64,000 bases of DNA from Flavobacterium sp. FEMGT703F (GTDB taxonomy: Bacteria > Bacteroidota > Bacteroidia > Flavobacteriales > Flavobacteriaceae). Made by a program: the position numbers and the translations under genes. The stretch's first letter is position 1, and each line of letters starts with the position of its first letter. The stretch lies in NCBI GenBank assembly GCA_002786385.1, contig PGCN01000024.1, positions 1 through 64,000 on the forward strand, in the 5' to 3' direction. Below, in pieces: positions 33,782 through 42,919 of the stretch. The notes below the pieces were generated by a model. It was not told the DNA's origin, ran no database searches, and was given only the letters and a program-made list of their open reading frames with translations.

Positions 33782-35218
33782 ATGACAAGAATCACTGTAG
33801 CCAAAGGAGACGGAATTGGTCCGGAAATTATGGATGCCACCCTCGAAATCATCAAAGCGGCCGGAGCCCAACTTGAAATTGATGAAATTGAAGTAGGAGA
33901 AAAAGTGTATTTGTCCGGAAACACTTCAGGGATTGCTCCTGAATCATGGGACATTATCCGCAAAAACAAAGTGTTTCTAAAAGCGCCCATTACTACACCG
34001 CAGGGAGGCGGTTATAAAAGTTTGAATGTTACCACACGTAAATTCTTAGGATTGTATTCAAACGTAAGACCTTGCATGAGTTTGCATCCTTTTGTGGAAA
34101 CCAAACACCCTAAAATGGATATCGTAATCATACGAGAAAATGAAGAAGATTTGTATGCCGGAATTGAGCACCAACAAACTGATGAAGTGGTACAATGCTT
34201 AAAACTTATCAGTCGTCCTGGTTGTGAAAAAATTATCCGCTATGCTTTTGAATACGCCAAAGTTTACGGCAGAAAAAAAGTAACCTGCTTTACCAAAGAC
34301 AATATCATGAAACAAACCGATGGTTTATTCCACCAAGTGTTTGATGAAATTGCCGCCGAGTATCCTGAAATTGAAAATGAACACTGGATTATTGACATCG
34401 GTGCCGCAAAAATGGCCGATACACCGGAAGTTTTTGATGTGATTGTAACCTTAAACTTGTACGGCGATGTATTATCGGATGTGGCAGCTCAAATTGCCGG
34501 TTCTGTAGGATTAGCCGGTTCAGCCAATATAGGCGAAGAATGTGCGATGTTTGAAGCCATTCATGGTTCTGCACCAAGAAGAGCAGGCCAAAACGTAGCC
34601 AATCCTTCCGGCTTATTAGAAGGCGCAGTAATGATGCTAAACCACATCGGGCAAACCGAAATAGCCGAAAAAGTACAAAACGCTTGGCTTAAAACCATAG
34701 AAGACGGAATCCATACTTACGACATTTACAAAGAAGGTGTGAGTAAGCAAAAAGTTGGTACTAAAGAATTTGCTCAAGCGGTAATAGCCAACTTAGGACA
34801 GAAACCCAAATTACTCAAACAAGTTTCTTATGCTAAAGACGCCGTTTTGAGTCTCCCAAAATACGAAAAGAAACCCGCGAAAAACAAAGAATTGGTTGGC
34901 GTTGACTTGTTTGTGCATTGGAACGGCACTGACCCTAATGAATTGGCAACCAAACTAGAAAGCCTCAATACCGAAAACAAAAATTTAACGATGATTACCA
35001 ATCGTGGTATTAAAGTTTGGCCTGATGGTTTTAAAGAAACTTACTGCACGGATCACTGGCGTTGTCGTTTTAAACCAACCAATGGCAAATTGTTGCATCA
35101 AAATGAAATTATCAATTTATTGGGCCTGGCGTTAGATGCTAAAATCGATGTCATCAAAACAGAGAATTTATATGAATTTGATGGTAAACCGGGCTATTCT
35201 TTAGGTCAAGGTCAATAA
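33782..35218 (+). CDS. icd: NADP-dependent isocitrate dehydrogenase, C-terminally extended type
   Basis: Oxidises isocitrate to 2-oxoglutarate in the TCA cycle. 478 residues: the isocitrate/isopropylmalate dehydrogenase core (GDGIGPEIMDATLEI, NVRPCMSLHPF, RENEEDLYAGIEH, LNLYGDVLSDVAAQIAGSVG, AIHGSAPRRAGQNVANPSG) ends near 335. A further 140-residue domain follows (VGVDLFVHWNGTDP, GIKVWPDGF, DHWRCRF), as in the Thermus thermophilus and Rickettsia enzymes. It heads a run of six closely spaced genes ending with an SbtA-type bicarbonate permease. Confidence 0.93.
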   Translation: MTRITVAKGDGIGPEIMDATLEIIKAAGAQLEIDEIEVGEKVYLSGNTSGIAPESWDIIRKNKVFLKAPITTPQGGGYKSLNVTTRKFLGLYSNVRPCMSLHPFVETKHPKMDIVIIRENEEDLYAGIEHQQTDEVVQCLKLISRPGCEKIIRYAFEYAKVYGRKKVTCFTKDNIMKQTDGLFHQVFDEIAAEYPEIENEHWIIDIGAAKMADTPEVFDVIVTLNLYGDVLSDVAAQIAGSVGLAGSANIGEECAMFEAIHGSAPRRAGQNVANPSGLLEGAVMMLNHIGQTEIAEKVQNAWLKTIEDGIHTYDIYKEGVSKQKVGTKEFAQAVIANLGQKPKLLKQVSYAKDAVLSLPKYEKKPAKNKELVGVDLFVHWNGTDPNELATKLESLNTENKNLTMITNRGIKVWPDGFKETYCTDHWRCRFKPTNGKLLHQNEIINLLGLALDAKIDVIKTENLYEFDGKPGYSLGQGQ

Positions 35219-35227
35219 TCTGATACC

Positions 35228-35404
35228 ATGAGAAAGTATTGCACTCCTAAAACTATATTCAAATTTCAATTGGTTTTTTGCTTATTGACGTTATCGGTTG
35301 GCCTTTATCTCAGTTTTACCAACAATGCTATTGTGGACAATGCCATTTTAGGGTTGGGTATTTTAGCCACCAATTACAGTATCAACCATCCTTTAAATCA
35401 ATAA
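35228..35404 (+). CDS. 58-residue single-TM protein
   Basis: A small frame from ATG 35228 to TAA 35404, nine bases after icd and three before the next gene. It begins MRKYCTPKTIFKFQ, then has one membrane helix (LVFCLLTLSVGLYLSF, about 15-30) and a short polar or weakly hydrophobic tail (NNAIVDNAILGLGILATNY). Position in a tightly packed operon and a plausible membrane segment support it. Function unknown. Confidence 0.6.
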   Translation: MRKYCTPKTIFKFQLVFCLLTLSVGLYLSFTNNAIVDNAILGLGILATNYSINHPLNQ

Positions 35405-35407
35405 ATA

Positions 35408-35692
35408 ATGGATAACCATAACAAAACGTTTACCTTAATTGACGGTACATTTTCTGTAGAAGATGCCGACCAAATTTTAACAGCATTGCTCAATTATAAA
35501 ATTGATTATCATAATAGAGAAGATTTCAGCAAACATGTCCGATTTAATCGTGATATCGAGCATTCCAAAAAACGTATTCAAGAGCTTACAGCAACAAAAG
35601 AAGCAGTCAAGAATTTGATAGCTGAGACAGAATCGAACAAATTTAATTTGGTTATTAATAGTACGATTACCGTAAGACTCGAAGAAGCCTAA
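35408..35692 (+). CDS. Small conserved protein of unknown function
   Basis: A 94-residue cytoplasmic protein, mostly helical and charged (NREDFSKHVRFNRDIEHSKKR, then a helix and a beta ending TITVRLEEA). No family recognised. Its TAA stop shares a base with the ATG of the DUF6671-like gene (TAATG), so the pair is translationally coupled and may act together. Confidence 0.75.
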   Translation: MDNHNKTFTLIDGTFSVEDADQILTALLNYKIDYHNREDFSKHVRFNRDIEHSKKRIQELTATKEAVKNLIAETESNKFNLVINSTITVRLEEA

Positions 35693-36528
35693 TGTTTGAA
35701 GGAAGAAATCTTCTCATTGCTACCAAGCATCGGAAAGAAACAGTGATTGCTCCATTGTTTAGTGACGCATTCGGAGTGCACTGTTTCATTTCTGATGAAA
35801 TTGACACCGATAGTTTGGGTACATTTTCGGGAGAAATTGCCAGGAAAAAGAACACTATTGAAACCCTACGCGATAAATGTGACCTCGCTCATAAAACTGT
35901 CGGTGCCGACTTGGTTGTAGCAAGTGAAGGAACATTCGGACCACATCCGACACTTTTTTTTGCGCATGCTGATGACGAGTGGATGATGCTGAAAGATTAC
36001 CGTAACAACCTTGAAATTGTAGTTAGAGAAATCAGTACCGAAACCAATTTCTACGGAGATAACATCAACAATAAAAGAGATTTAGCAACTTTTGCGGAAA
36101 AGGTGCAATTTCCTTCTCACGGAATCATACTCAAACCTGCGGAAAAAAACTTTAGTAAAGTTGTAAAAAACATCCAAGATTGGGAAGAACTCCAGCAGCA
36201 TTTTAATAGTATGATGAACGAATTCGGAACGGCTTATGCCGAAACCGACATGCGTGCGATGTACAATCCCACTCGGATGAAAGTAATTGAAAAAGTTACA
36301 CACAAACTAATCACTAAAATTAAGACTGCTTGTCCTATCTGTGATTATCCGGGATTTGACGTAAGTGAAATAAAATCGGGCTTACCCTGCAACAATTGCC
36401 TACTTCCTACTCGCTCTACCTTAAGTCATATTTACCAATGCAAAAATTGCAATCATATTGAAGAAAAAAAATACCCGAGAAATATCCACTACGAAGACCC
36501 AATGTATTGCGACCATTGCAACCCCTAA
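35692..36528 (+). CDS. DUF6671-like protein with a C-terminal zinc ribbon
   Basis: A 278-residue protein. The N-terminal part has GRNLLIATKHRKETVIAPLF and the repeated motif ASEGTFGPHPTLFFAHADDEW, which resembles DUF6671. The C-terminal 60 residues contain three CxxC pairs (CPICDYPG, CNNC, CKNC) and a final CDHC, a rubredoxin/zinc-ribbon-like metal site that suggests nucleic acid or protein binding. Family name is given from memory. Located between icd and sua5. Confidence 0.7.
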   Translation: MFEGRNLLIATKHRKETVIAPLFSDAFGVHCFISDEIDTDSLGTFSGEIARKKNTIETLRDKCDLAHKTVGADLVVASEGTFGPHPTLFFAHADDEWMMLKDYRNNLEIVVREISTETNFYGDNINNKRDLATFAEKVQFPSHGIILKPAEKNFSKVVKNIQDWEELQQHFNSMMNEFGTAYAETDMRAMYNPTRMKVIEKVTHKLITKIKTACPICDYPGFDVSEIKSGLPCNNCLLPTRSTLSHIYQCKNCNHIEEKKYPRNIHYEDPMYCDHCNP

Positions 36529-36531
36529 ATC

Positions 36532-37488
36532 ATGAATAATATTTCAACCGACATACACAAAGCTAAAACCATACTTGAACAAGATAATTTGGTAGCCATT
36601 CCTACTGAAACGGTTTATGGATTAGCTGGAAACGCCTTCAGCGAAACTGCTATCAAAAAAATATTTGCAACCAAAAACAGACCGTTATTCAATCCTTTGA
36701 TTGTTCACATACATTCCAAAGAATTACTAGATGACATAGCTGAAAAAGTACCACAAAAAGCCTATCAATTGGCTGAAGCATTTTGGCCGGGTTCGTTGAC
36801 CTTAGTCGTCAAGAAAAAAAGTGACATTCCTTTCTTGGTTACCGCCGGAAAAAATACTGTAGCCGTTCGTGTGCCTAATCATCCGCTAACCTTGTCACTA
36901 TTGCAATTACTCGATTTCCCATTGGTGGCGCCAAGTGCGAATCCTTTCGGATCGATTAGCCCAACAGCCGCCGAACACGTTGCCAATTACTTTCCGGAAA
37001 CTGTACCCTTAATTTTGGATGGAGGCATTTGCGAAAGCGGCATAGAATCGACGATAATTGGGTTTGAAGAAGACGAACCTATAGTGTATCGATTAGGCGC
37101 TATTGCCATTGAAGCGATTGAAGCTGTTGTAGGTAAAGTAAAAGTAATGAACACCGAAGAAGCTGCTCCCGAGGCACCGGGCATGTTGCTGAAACATTAT
37201 GCCCCAAAAACGAAAACAATTATAGTAGACGATATAGAAAACTTTTTAAAAGAAAACTCTCTACCCAAAATAGGAACCATCACTTTTTTCAAAAAAATAG
37301 AGCACAACAACCTTGTACACCAAGAAGTTTTATCAGAGCGCAAAGATTTAAAAGAAGCTGCTGCCAACTTATATCAGGCGATGCATCGATTAGACAAAAT
37401 GAACTTAAACTTAATTATAGCCGAACCTTTTCCCGATGAAAACCTGGGAAAATCCATCAACGACAGATTAAATCGTGCTACGAAATAA
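36532..37488 (+). CDS. Threonylcarbamoyl-AMP synthase (Sua5 type)
   Basis: Makes the TC-AMP intermediate for t6A modification of ANN-decoding tRNAs. 318 residues: the YrdC/Sua5 catalytic domain (PTETVYGLAGNAFSE, KNRPLFNPLIVHI, FWPGSLTLVVKK, PSANPFGSISPTAAEHV) plus the Sua5-type C-terminal domain entered through the linker APGMLLKHYAPKT. The C-terminal domain distinguishes it from short YrdC. It sits three bases after the DUF6671-like gene and seven before the permease. Confidence 0.95.
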   Translation: MNNISTDIHKAKTILEQDNLVAIPTETVYGLAGNAFSETAIKKIFATKNRPLFNPLIVHIHSKELLDDIAEKVPQKAYQLAEAFWPGSLTLVVKKKSDIPFLVTAGKNTVAVRVPNHPLTLSLLQLLDFPLVAPSANPFGSISPTAAEHVANYFPETVPLILDGGICESGIESTIIGFEEDEPIVYRLGAIAIEAIEAVVGKVKVMNTEEAAPEAPGMLLKHYAPKTKTIIVDDIENFLKENSLPKIGTITFFKKIEHNNLVHQEVLSERKDLKEAAANLYQAMHRLDKMNLNLIIAEPFPDENLGKSINDRLNRATK

Positions 37489-37494
37489 CGACTT

Positions 37495-38457
37495 ATGAAT
37501 TTAGATTTACTTTTAGACAATTTAACCAATCCTGCCCTATTATTTTTCATTCTGGGAATTGTAGCTGCTCGTTTGAAAAGCGATTTGGAAATTCCTCAAA
37601 ACACTTCCAAATTCATTTCGCTTTACTTGCTTTTTTCTATTGGTTTTAAAGGCGGTCAAGAGTTGGCGCATAGTCATTTTGATATGGAAATTATATGGTC
37701 GGCCCTGTTTGGTGTTTTTGTAGCCATCCTAATTCCAATTTATTGTTTCTTTATTTTGAAGCAAAAATTCAGCATCGAAAATTCCGGCGCTATCGCGGCA
37801 GCTTATGGTTCGGTAAGTGCGGTAACTTTTGTAACGGCTATTTCGTTTTTAGATATTCAAAAATACCATTACAGCGGACACATGGTTGCTATTATGGCTT
37901 TAATGGAAGCACCGGCCATTATAGTTGGTGTCATTTTGATGAGAATGTACGATAAAAAATCGGCTGTAAAAGCCAAATTGAGTCCGGTAATACGACACTC
38001 GCTCACCAACGGTAGTGTACTTTTAATCTTGGGAAGTTTGGTAATTGGCTATTTAGCCAGTGATCAACAAGCGATGGGAATCAAACCTTTTACCACCGAT
38101 ATCTTCAAAGGATTTTTAGCCATATTTCTGTTAGACATGGGTATCATCAGTGGTAAAAAACTGGATGTATTTTTCAGAAGCGGCTGGTCGCCTGTGGTGT
38201 TTGCCTTTGTGATTCCACTTATCAACGGCGTGTTGGCTTCAGTAGCCAGTCAATGGGTAACTGAGGAAGTCGGCAACCGATTCATCTTAGCGATATTGGC
38301 GGCAAGCGCCTCTTACATTGCTGTCCCTGCAGCTATGAAAATAGTAGCACCCAAAGCCAATCCGGGCTTATTTCTCCCGATGGCTTTGGCGGTAACTTTT
38401 CCGTTCAATATTACTTTCGGAATGCCGATTTATTTGACCGTAATTCTAAATACGTAA
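37495..38457 (+). CDS. SbtA-type sodium-dependent bicarbonate permease
   Basis: A 320-residue inner-membrane transporter with about ten helices. It matches the SbtA family: NPALLFFILGIVAARLKSDLEIP, FSIGFKGGQEL and SASYIAVPAAMKIVAPKANPGL with the ending FPFNITFGMPIY. Cyanobacterial SbtA imports bicarbonate with sodium. No linked SbtB (PII-like) gene is seen. It converges on the beta-carbonic anhydrase gene with a 5-base gap and faces a SulP permease, which strengthens a role in inorganic carbon uptake. Confidence 0.88.
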   Translation: MNLDLLLDNLTNPALLFFILGIVAARLKSDLEIPQNTSKFISLYLLFSIGFKGGQELAHSHFDMEIIWSALFGVFVAILIPIYCFFILKQKFSIENSGAIAAAYGSVSAVTFVTAISFLDIQKYHYSGHMVAIMALMEAPAIIVGVILMRMYDKKSAVKAKLSPVIRHSLTNGSVLLILGSLVIGYLASDQQAMGIKPFTTDIFKGFLAIFLLDMGIISGKKLDVFFRSGWSPVVFAFVIPLINGVLASVASQWVTEEVGNRFILAILAASASYIAVPAAMKIVAPKANPGLFLPMALAVTFPFNITFGMPIYLTVILNT

Positions 38458-38462
38458 TGTTT

Positions 38463-39107
38463 TTAGTTGGAGAATTTCAAGCGATACACTTCGTCTAAAT
38501 CCCCATTTGAACTCATATTTACATCTAAATCGGTCACGTAACCGGAATTCAATCCGTAAGTCCAACCGTGAAGTGTTAAATCCTGTCCGTTGCGCCAAGC
38601 ACCTTGGACGATAGAAGTTTTGGCCAAATCAAATACTTGTTCTTGTACATTAACCTCTACAAACTTGTTAAATCGCTCATCTTCATCGGTGAAAGAATTC
38701 AGATATTCTTCGTGCAAACGATATACATCTTTGATGTGGCGAATCCAATTGTCAATCAAACCAATGGATTGATTCCCCATGGCAGCTTTCACACCACCAC
38801 AACCATAGTGTCCGCATACGATAACGTGTTTCACTTTTAAAACATTAACAGCGTAATCTAATACACTTAACATATTCATATCGCTATGAATGACCATATT
38901 GGCAATGTTTCTGTGCACAAAAACTTCTCCGGGTTTGGCACCAATGATTTCGTTGGCAGGAACCCGACTGTCCGAGCAACCTATCCAAAGTAAAGGCGGT
39001 TGTTGTCCTTTGGCTAAATCTTTAAAATATTCTTTGTCTATGGCTAGTTGAGATTCTACCCAATTTTTGTTATTGTCTAAAATCTTTTTGTAAAAATCAC
39101 TGCTCAT
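38463..39107 (-). CDS. can: Beta-class carbonic anhydrase
   Basis: Interconverts CO2 and bicarbonate. 214 residues. Zinc ligands Cys44, His100 and Cys103 with the Asp46/Arg48 dyad are visible in WIGCSDSRVPANE and VIVCGHYGCGG. The length and QQPPLLWIGCSDSRVP wording are typical of clade B enzymes such as E. coli Can. It lies 26 bases after the SulP permease gene on the same strand and is probably co-transcribed with it. Confidence 0.96.
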   Translation of the reverse strand: MSSDFYKKILDNNKNWVESQLAIDKEYFKDLAKGQQPPLLWIGCSDSRVPANEIIGAKPGEVFVHRNIANMVIHSDMNMLSVLDYAVNVLKVKHVIVCGHYGCGGVKAAMGNQSIGLIDNWIRHIKDVYRLHEEYLNSFTDEDERFNKFVEVNVQEQVFDLAKTSIVQGAWRNGQDLTLHGWTYGLNSGYVTDLDVNMSSNGDLDEVYRLKFSN

Positions 39108-39133
39108 GGTTATTATTGGTTAAGTGTTAAGTC

Positions 39134-40774
39134 TTATTGTTTTAGTACAGGTTCCATTTTACGTTTCATTACATTGTAACGATGCTCAATAGTAACCGTG
39201 TTTTTGTTGCCCTCGGAATTCTCGAGCTTGTATGCTTTTTTAAAGCCAACTAAGGTAATATTTATATTCATTTCTTTGGCTTTAATTTTTTTAAACTCTT
39301 TAATTAAATCCAAGACATCATGAGCAATGTAAACTGTATCGGTAGCATTAATAATCACTATTGAGTTTTCAGGTATCTCATTCAGAGTGGATTTGATGGC
39401 CGATTTGTTCAAAAAAGAAACCTCCTGCGCCAAATCAATATGAATAACATCGCCTTCTTTGTATTCCTCTTTTCTAAAACGATACGCTCTTTTCGAGTTG
39501 CCTATCAATACAAACACTATGTTGACAATCATTCCCAGGGCAACACCTTTGAGTAAATCGGTAAATACCACAGCTATAAAAGTCAGTATAAAAGGAATGA
39601 ATTGGTAAACTTTATCTTTCTTCCAAAAATGTTTGATCGTTTTGGGATTAGCCAATTTGTAACCTACTAACAACAATACCGCGGCCAAAGTTGCCAAAGG
39701 AATTTTATTCAACAATGCAGGAATGGCTAAAACACTTATCAGTAACAGCAACCCGTGTAGTATAGCAGACATTTTTGATTTGGCACCGGCATCACTATTG
39801 GCCGAAGTTCTCACTACTACTGAAGTCATGGGTAAACCGCCTAAAAGCGAGCTGACCATGTTCCCGATTCCTTGTGCTTTTAATTCTACATTAGTATCCG
39901 TGTATCGCTTTTGAACATCCATTCTATCGGCTGCTTCAATACACAACAATGTTTCTATGGATGCTACTACAGCTATGGTAGCACCTACTATCCAAACTTT
40001 AACATTGGTAAAAGCTGAAAAATCTGGTAAGATAAAAATATTTTGAAACTCTTCGAAAGAAGTCGGAACCGGTAACGCAACCAAATGTTCACCACTTATG
40101 GCTAAACTACTACCACTTCGAATAAAAAATTCATTGATTAGTATACCTACAACAACGGCGACTAAAGCCGGCGGAACCAACTTGATGCGTTTTAAGAAAT
40201 CTATTTTATTCCATCCAATTAAAATGAATAGCGAAATTGCCGTAATAATAAATGACCCTAGCTGAATGTGATCGAGTAAAGAAAATAGTTCAGAAAAAGT
40301 GTTTTGACCGTCAGATTGCACAAAAGATTCATCGCCTTCAAAATCTTTATCGTATCCGAAGGCGTGCGGAATTTGTTTTAAAAAGATAATTACACCAATA
40401 CCCGCCAACATGCCTTCAATAACATTATTAGGAAAGAAATTGGATATAGAACCGGCTTTTAAGAATCCCAGTAACAACTGAATTAATCCGGCAATGAAAA
40501 CAGCAGTCAAAAAAATATTGAAAGCGCCTAAATCGGTTATAGCCGTTAATACGATGGCTGTTAAACCGGCAGCCGGACCGGAAACACTTAAATGTGAGGT
40601 GCTCAAATAGCCTACAATAATTCCGCCAATCACTCCCGAAATAATACCTGAAAAAAGCGGCGCACCCGACGCCAAGGCAATTCCCAAACACAAGGGTAAA
40701 GCCACTAAAAACACCACTAAACCTGATGCAAAATCAGATTTGAGGTTTGCCAAAAGATTGATTTTTTTTGTCAT
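39134..40774 (-). CDS. SulP-family anion permease with STAS domain
   Basis: A 546-residue inner-membrane transporter. About 10-14 helices start at DFASGLVVFLVALPLCLGIALASGAP and include YLSTSHLSVSGPAAGLTAIV. A cytoplasmic STAS-like domain follows from about 440 (EVSFLNKSAIKSTLNEIPE to INITLVGF). SulP proteins carry sulfate, bicarbonate or other anions. Pairing with carbonic anhydrase and a facing SbtA-like gene favours bicarbonate, like BicA; this is inferred from context. Confidence 0.92.
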   Translation of the reverse strand: MTKKINLLANLKSDFASGLVVFLVALPLCLGIALASGAPLFSGIISGVIGGIIVGYLSTSHLSVSGPAAGLTAIVLTAITDLGAFNIFLTAVFIAGLIQLLLGFLKAGSISNFFPNNVIEGMLAGIGVIIFLKQIPHAFGYDKDFEGDESFVQSDGQNTFSELFSLLDHIQLGSFIITAISLFILIGWNKIDFLKRIKLVPPALVAVVVGILINEFFIRSGSSLAISGEHLVALPVPTSFEEFQNIFILPDFSAFTNVKVWIVGATIAVVASIETLLCIEAADRMDVQKRYTDTNVELKAQGIGNMVSSLLGGLPMTSVVVRTSANSDAGAKSKMSAILHGLLLLISVLAIPALLNKIPLATLAAVLLLVGYKLANPKTIKHFWKKDKVYQFIPFILTFIAVVFTDLLKGVALGMIVNIVFVLIGNSKRAYRFRKEEYKEGDVIHIDLAQEVSFLNKSAIKSTLNEIPENSIVIINATDTVYIAHDVLDLIKEFKKIKAKEMNINITLVGFKKAYKLENSEGNKNTVTIEHRYNVMKRKMEPVLKQ

Positions 40775-40833
40775 TCCAATAAATTAATTTAATACACAAT
40801 ATCCTGCCATAGCAAGACTGAAAAACGCAGGTA

Positions 40834-41118
40834 TTAAATTAACTCGGGCGGCGGAGAGAAAATTTCTTCCGCAACATTGTCGTGACGCGATAAATTTTCA
40901 GAAATGATTTTAGAATCCGATTGGAGTTCGGTTTCAGTAAACGGATAATCGAAACAAGTTTTTAAAGATTTCACTTCTTTGATATCCTTATGAATTTCTT
41001 CTTCGGAAAAACTGTAAAACATAGAAACATCTGTACCTTTCTTAATCAACGTCACTACAGTAGGTGTTGACAAAAAAGAAACAAAGATGACTAGTATGAA
41101 TCCCGCAAGCAATTTCAT
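40834..41118 (-). CDS. Small secreted or membrane-anchored protein upstream of the SulP gene
   Basis: A 94-residue protein with an N-terminal hydrophobic segment (MKLLAGFILVIFVSFLSTPT, signal peptide or anchor) and an acidic remainder ending SPPPELI. A single Cys (KTCFDYPF) is present. No family recognised. Same strand as the SulP and carbonic anhydrase genes, 59 bases upstream, so it may be transcribed with them. Confidence 0.7.
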   Translation of the reverse strand: MKLLAGFILVIFVSFLSTPTVVTLIKKGTDVSMFYSFSEEEIHKDIKEVKSLKTCFDYPFTETELQSDSKIISENLSRHDNVAEEIFSPPPELI

Positions 41119-41300
41119 GGAGTAAAATTAGTAAAGTAATTGAATTATGAGAGTCACAACAGAAAAAAAAGCAATTAAATTATCATTTCCTATAAGGCAT
41201 TCCAAAATGTTGGTTCTAATTTATTGCTGTAAGTTGTTGATTTTTGTATATAATAGTCAAAATATAATACGCATTCTTAATAAGGTAAATTGATAGTTTT

Positions 41301-41308
41301 TATCTTTG
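41301..41308 (+). promoter_or_regulatory. -7 box of oxyR
   Basis: TATCTTTG matches TAnnTTTG, 18 bases before the ATG at 41327. No TTG at the -33 distance. Confidence 0.6.
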
Positions 41309-41326
41309 TATCAAATTTTACTATAA

Positions 41327-42268
41327 ATGACCATCACACAACTAAAATATGTTTTGGCAGTAGCCGAACACAAAAACTTTACTTTAGCCGCCGAAAAATG
41401 TTTTGTAACTCAGCCTACGTTGAGTATGCAAATTCAAAAAATTGAGGAAGAATTGGGTGTTCAAATTTTCGACAGAACCAAAAAACCGATTCAACTTACG
41501 GAAATAGGATTGAAAATTGTAAACCAATCCAAGAACATTGTCAACGAAGCTGACCGAATTCAAGATATAGTAGATCAACAAAAAGGATTTATTGGTGGTG
41601 AATTTCGATTGGCCATCATTCCAACAGTGATGCCAACTTTACTTCCGATGTTCCTGAATAATTTCATCAAAAGATATCCAAAGGTTAAACTGATCATTGA
41701 AGAACTTAACACAGCGGAAATCATCACCAAATTAAAAAATGGTCATTTGGATGCAGCCATCGCTGTAACGCCATTGGAAGATGAAAAAATCAAAGAAGTT
41801 GTTTTGTATTACGAACCATTTGTGGCCTATATTCCTGAAAACCATCAATCATTTCACAAAAAAGAAATTGAAGTAAGTGATTTGAATGTGAACGAGATAT
41901 TGCTGTTACAAGATGGCCATTGCTTTAGAGACGGCATTTTAAACCTGTGCAAAAACTTAAATCCGGAAGACAAAAATACTTTTCAAATACAAAGCGGCAG
42001 TTTTGAAACACTGATAAAACTGGCTGATGAAGGATTGGGCACAACCCTATTGCCTTACTTGCATACTTTGGATTTGAATGAGAAAGACCAAGCCAAGTTA
42101 AAGCACTTTACAGAACCTAAACCAGCGAGAGAAGTCAGTTTAATTTATCCGAAAAACGAACTGAAAATACACATTATTGACGCTTTACGCGCTACTATTT
42201 CGGGTGTGGTGAAAGGTGCTATTACCTTTCAAAACGTTCAAATCATCAGTCCGATACAAAAAAAATAA
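41327..42268 (+). CDS. oxyR: Hydrogen peroxide-sensing LysR regulator OxyR
   Basis: A 313-residue LysR protein. N-terminal HTH: TQLKYVLAVAEHKNFTLAAE, then CFVTQPTLSMQIQKIEEELG. The peroxide-sensing pair is Cys199 and Cys208 in DGHCFRDGILNLC, the same numbering and spacing as in E. coli OxyR. It should therefore form the regulatory disulfide and activate peroxide-defence genes. Such targets (catalase, Dps) are not in this window; sodC at 30387 is too far to link. A hairpin with little T-run follows the gene. Confidence 0.94.
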   Translation: MTITQLKYVLAVAEHKNFTLAAEKCFVTQPTLSMQIQKIEEELGVQIFDRTKKPIQLTEIGLKIVNQSKNIVNEADRIQDIVDQQKGFIGGEFRLAIIPTVMPTLLPMFLNNFIKRYPKVKLIIEELNTAEIITKLKNGHLDAAIAVTPLEDEKIKEVVLYYEPFVAYIPENHQSFHKKEIEVSDLNVNEILLLQDGHCFRDGILNLCKNLNPEDKNTFQIQSGSFETLIKLADEGLGTTLLPYLHTLDLNEKDQAKLKHFTEPKPAREVSLIYPKNELKIHIIDALRATISGVVKGAITFQNVQIISPIQKK

Positions 42269-42295
42269 GGAGCCTTGCACAAAAGCTCCTTATTT
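42266..42295. terminator. Hairpin between oxyR and the first 64-residue gene
   Basis: AATAAGGAGC and GCTCCTTATT are perfectly complementary over 10 bp with a 10-base loop, positioned between converging genes. The T-rich tail is short on either side. Confidence 0.75.
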
Positions 42296-42316
42296 CTAAA
42301 CAAACTCAAAAAACTA

Positions 42317-42511
42317 CTAATTAACAACCTTTAAACATTGTTCTAATTCCGGATGCTCCTGTGTAAAATACTGAAGCCATTTTTTTAGCTGTTCGATTTC
42401 ATAAGGCAATAAATTTTTAATTGCTTTCTTCAATTCTTTAGCAAAAAGAACGGGATCAAAACTCACTCTTTCGAGTACGGATTTAGTGTAATCATATATC
42501 ATTCTAGGCAT
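42317..42511 (-). CDS. 64-residue conserved protein, copy 1
   Basis: A small soluble, helical protein with KSVLERVSFDPVLFAKELKK and the Trp-bearing LKKWLQYFTQEHPELEQCL. It is a clear paralogue of the 64-residue protein at 42725-42919: the pattern KSVL-KVSFD-LF-KEL-KA-LLPYE-E-L-WL--FT-E-PEL--CL is shared. Function unknown; I believe homologues are widespread in Flavobacteriaceae. The leader carries a GTAAGAACGnTGA motif (plus strand 42540-42552) that recurs upstream of copy 2. Confidence 0.82.
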   Translation of the reverse strand: MPRMIYDYTKSVLERVSFDPVLFAKELKKAIKNLLPYEIEQLKKWLQYFTQEHPELEQCLKVVN

Positions 42512-42690
42512 AACGGTTAAGATTTGGGGTTATCTTATTGTAAGAACGTTGAGTAAAAGTAAAATAAAAATTCTATTTACACTACAAAAATTTCAAAAAA
42601 ACAACGTTTAAATACCATAAACATCGATAAAATGCATATTTTATAATTTTTAAAAGGTTTAATCTTACATTTAAATCAATAAAAATAAAA

Positions 42691-42719
42691 AAAGGAGCCA
42701 TTTAAGCTCCTTTAGTTTT
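42691..42719. terminator. Hairpin downstream of the second 64-residue gene
   Basis: AAAGGAGC and GCTCCTTT pair over 8 bp around a short loop, with A-run before (minus-strand T-run) and TTAGTTTT after. Similar in sequence to the hairpin after copy 1. Confidence 0.8.
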
Positions 42720-42724
42720 ATAGG

Positions 42725-42919
42725 TTATTTAATACGTAATAAGCAGTGTTGCAATTCCGGCTTCTCTTTAGTGAAATTTAAAAGCCAGCGAGTTAACTCT
42801 TCCAGTTCATAAGGCAATAGAACTTTGCAAGCTTTTTCGAGTTCTTTGCAAAATAATCCGGTATCAAAACTTACTTTTTTCAACACTGATTTGGTGTGGT
42901 CTAACATGCTTTTAGACAT
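42725..42919 (-). CDS. 64-residue conserved protein, copy 2
   Basis: Paralogue of the protein at 42317-42511, equal in length, with KSVLKKVSFDTGLFCKELEK, LLPYELEELTRWLLNFTKE and a C-terminal PELQHCL. Two extra Cys residues (LFCKELEKACKVLL) are not in copy 1. The separate 213-bp spacer and individual leaders and hairpins suggest each is its own unit. Function unknown; the compact helical build with a fixed Trp/Phe face could fit a protein-binding adaptor. Confidence 0.82.
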   Translation of the reverse strand: MSKSMLDHTKSVLKKVSFDTGLFCKELEKACKVLLPYELEELTRWLLNFTKEKPELQHCLLRIK

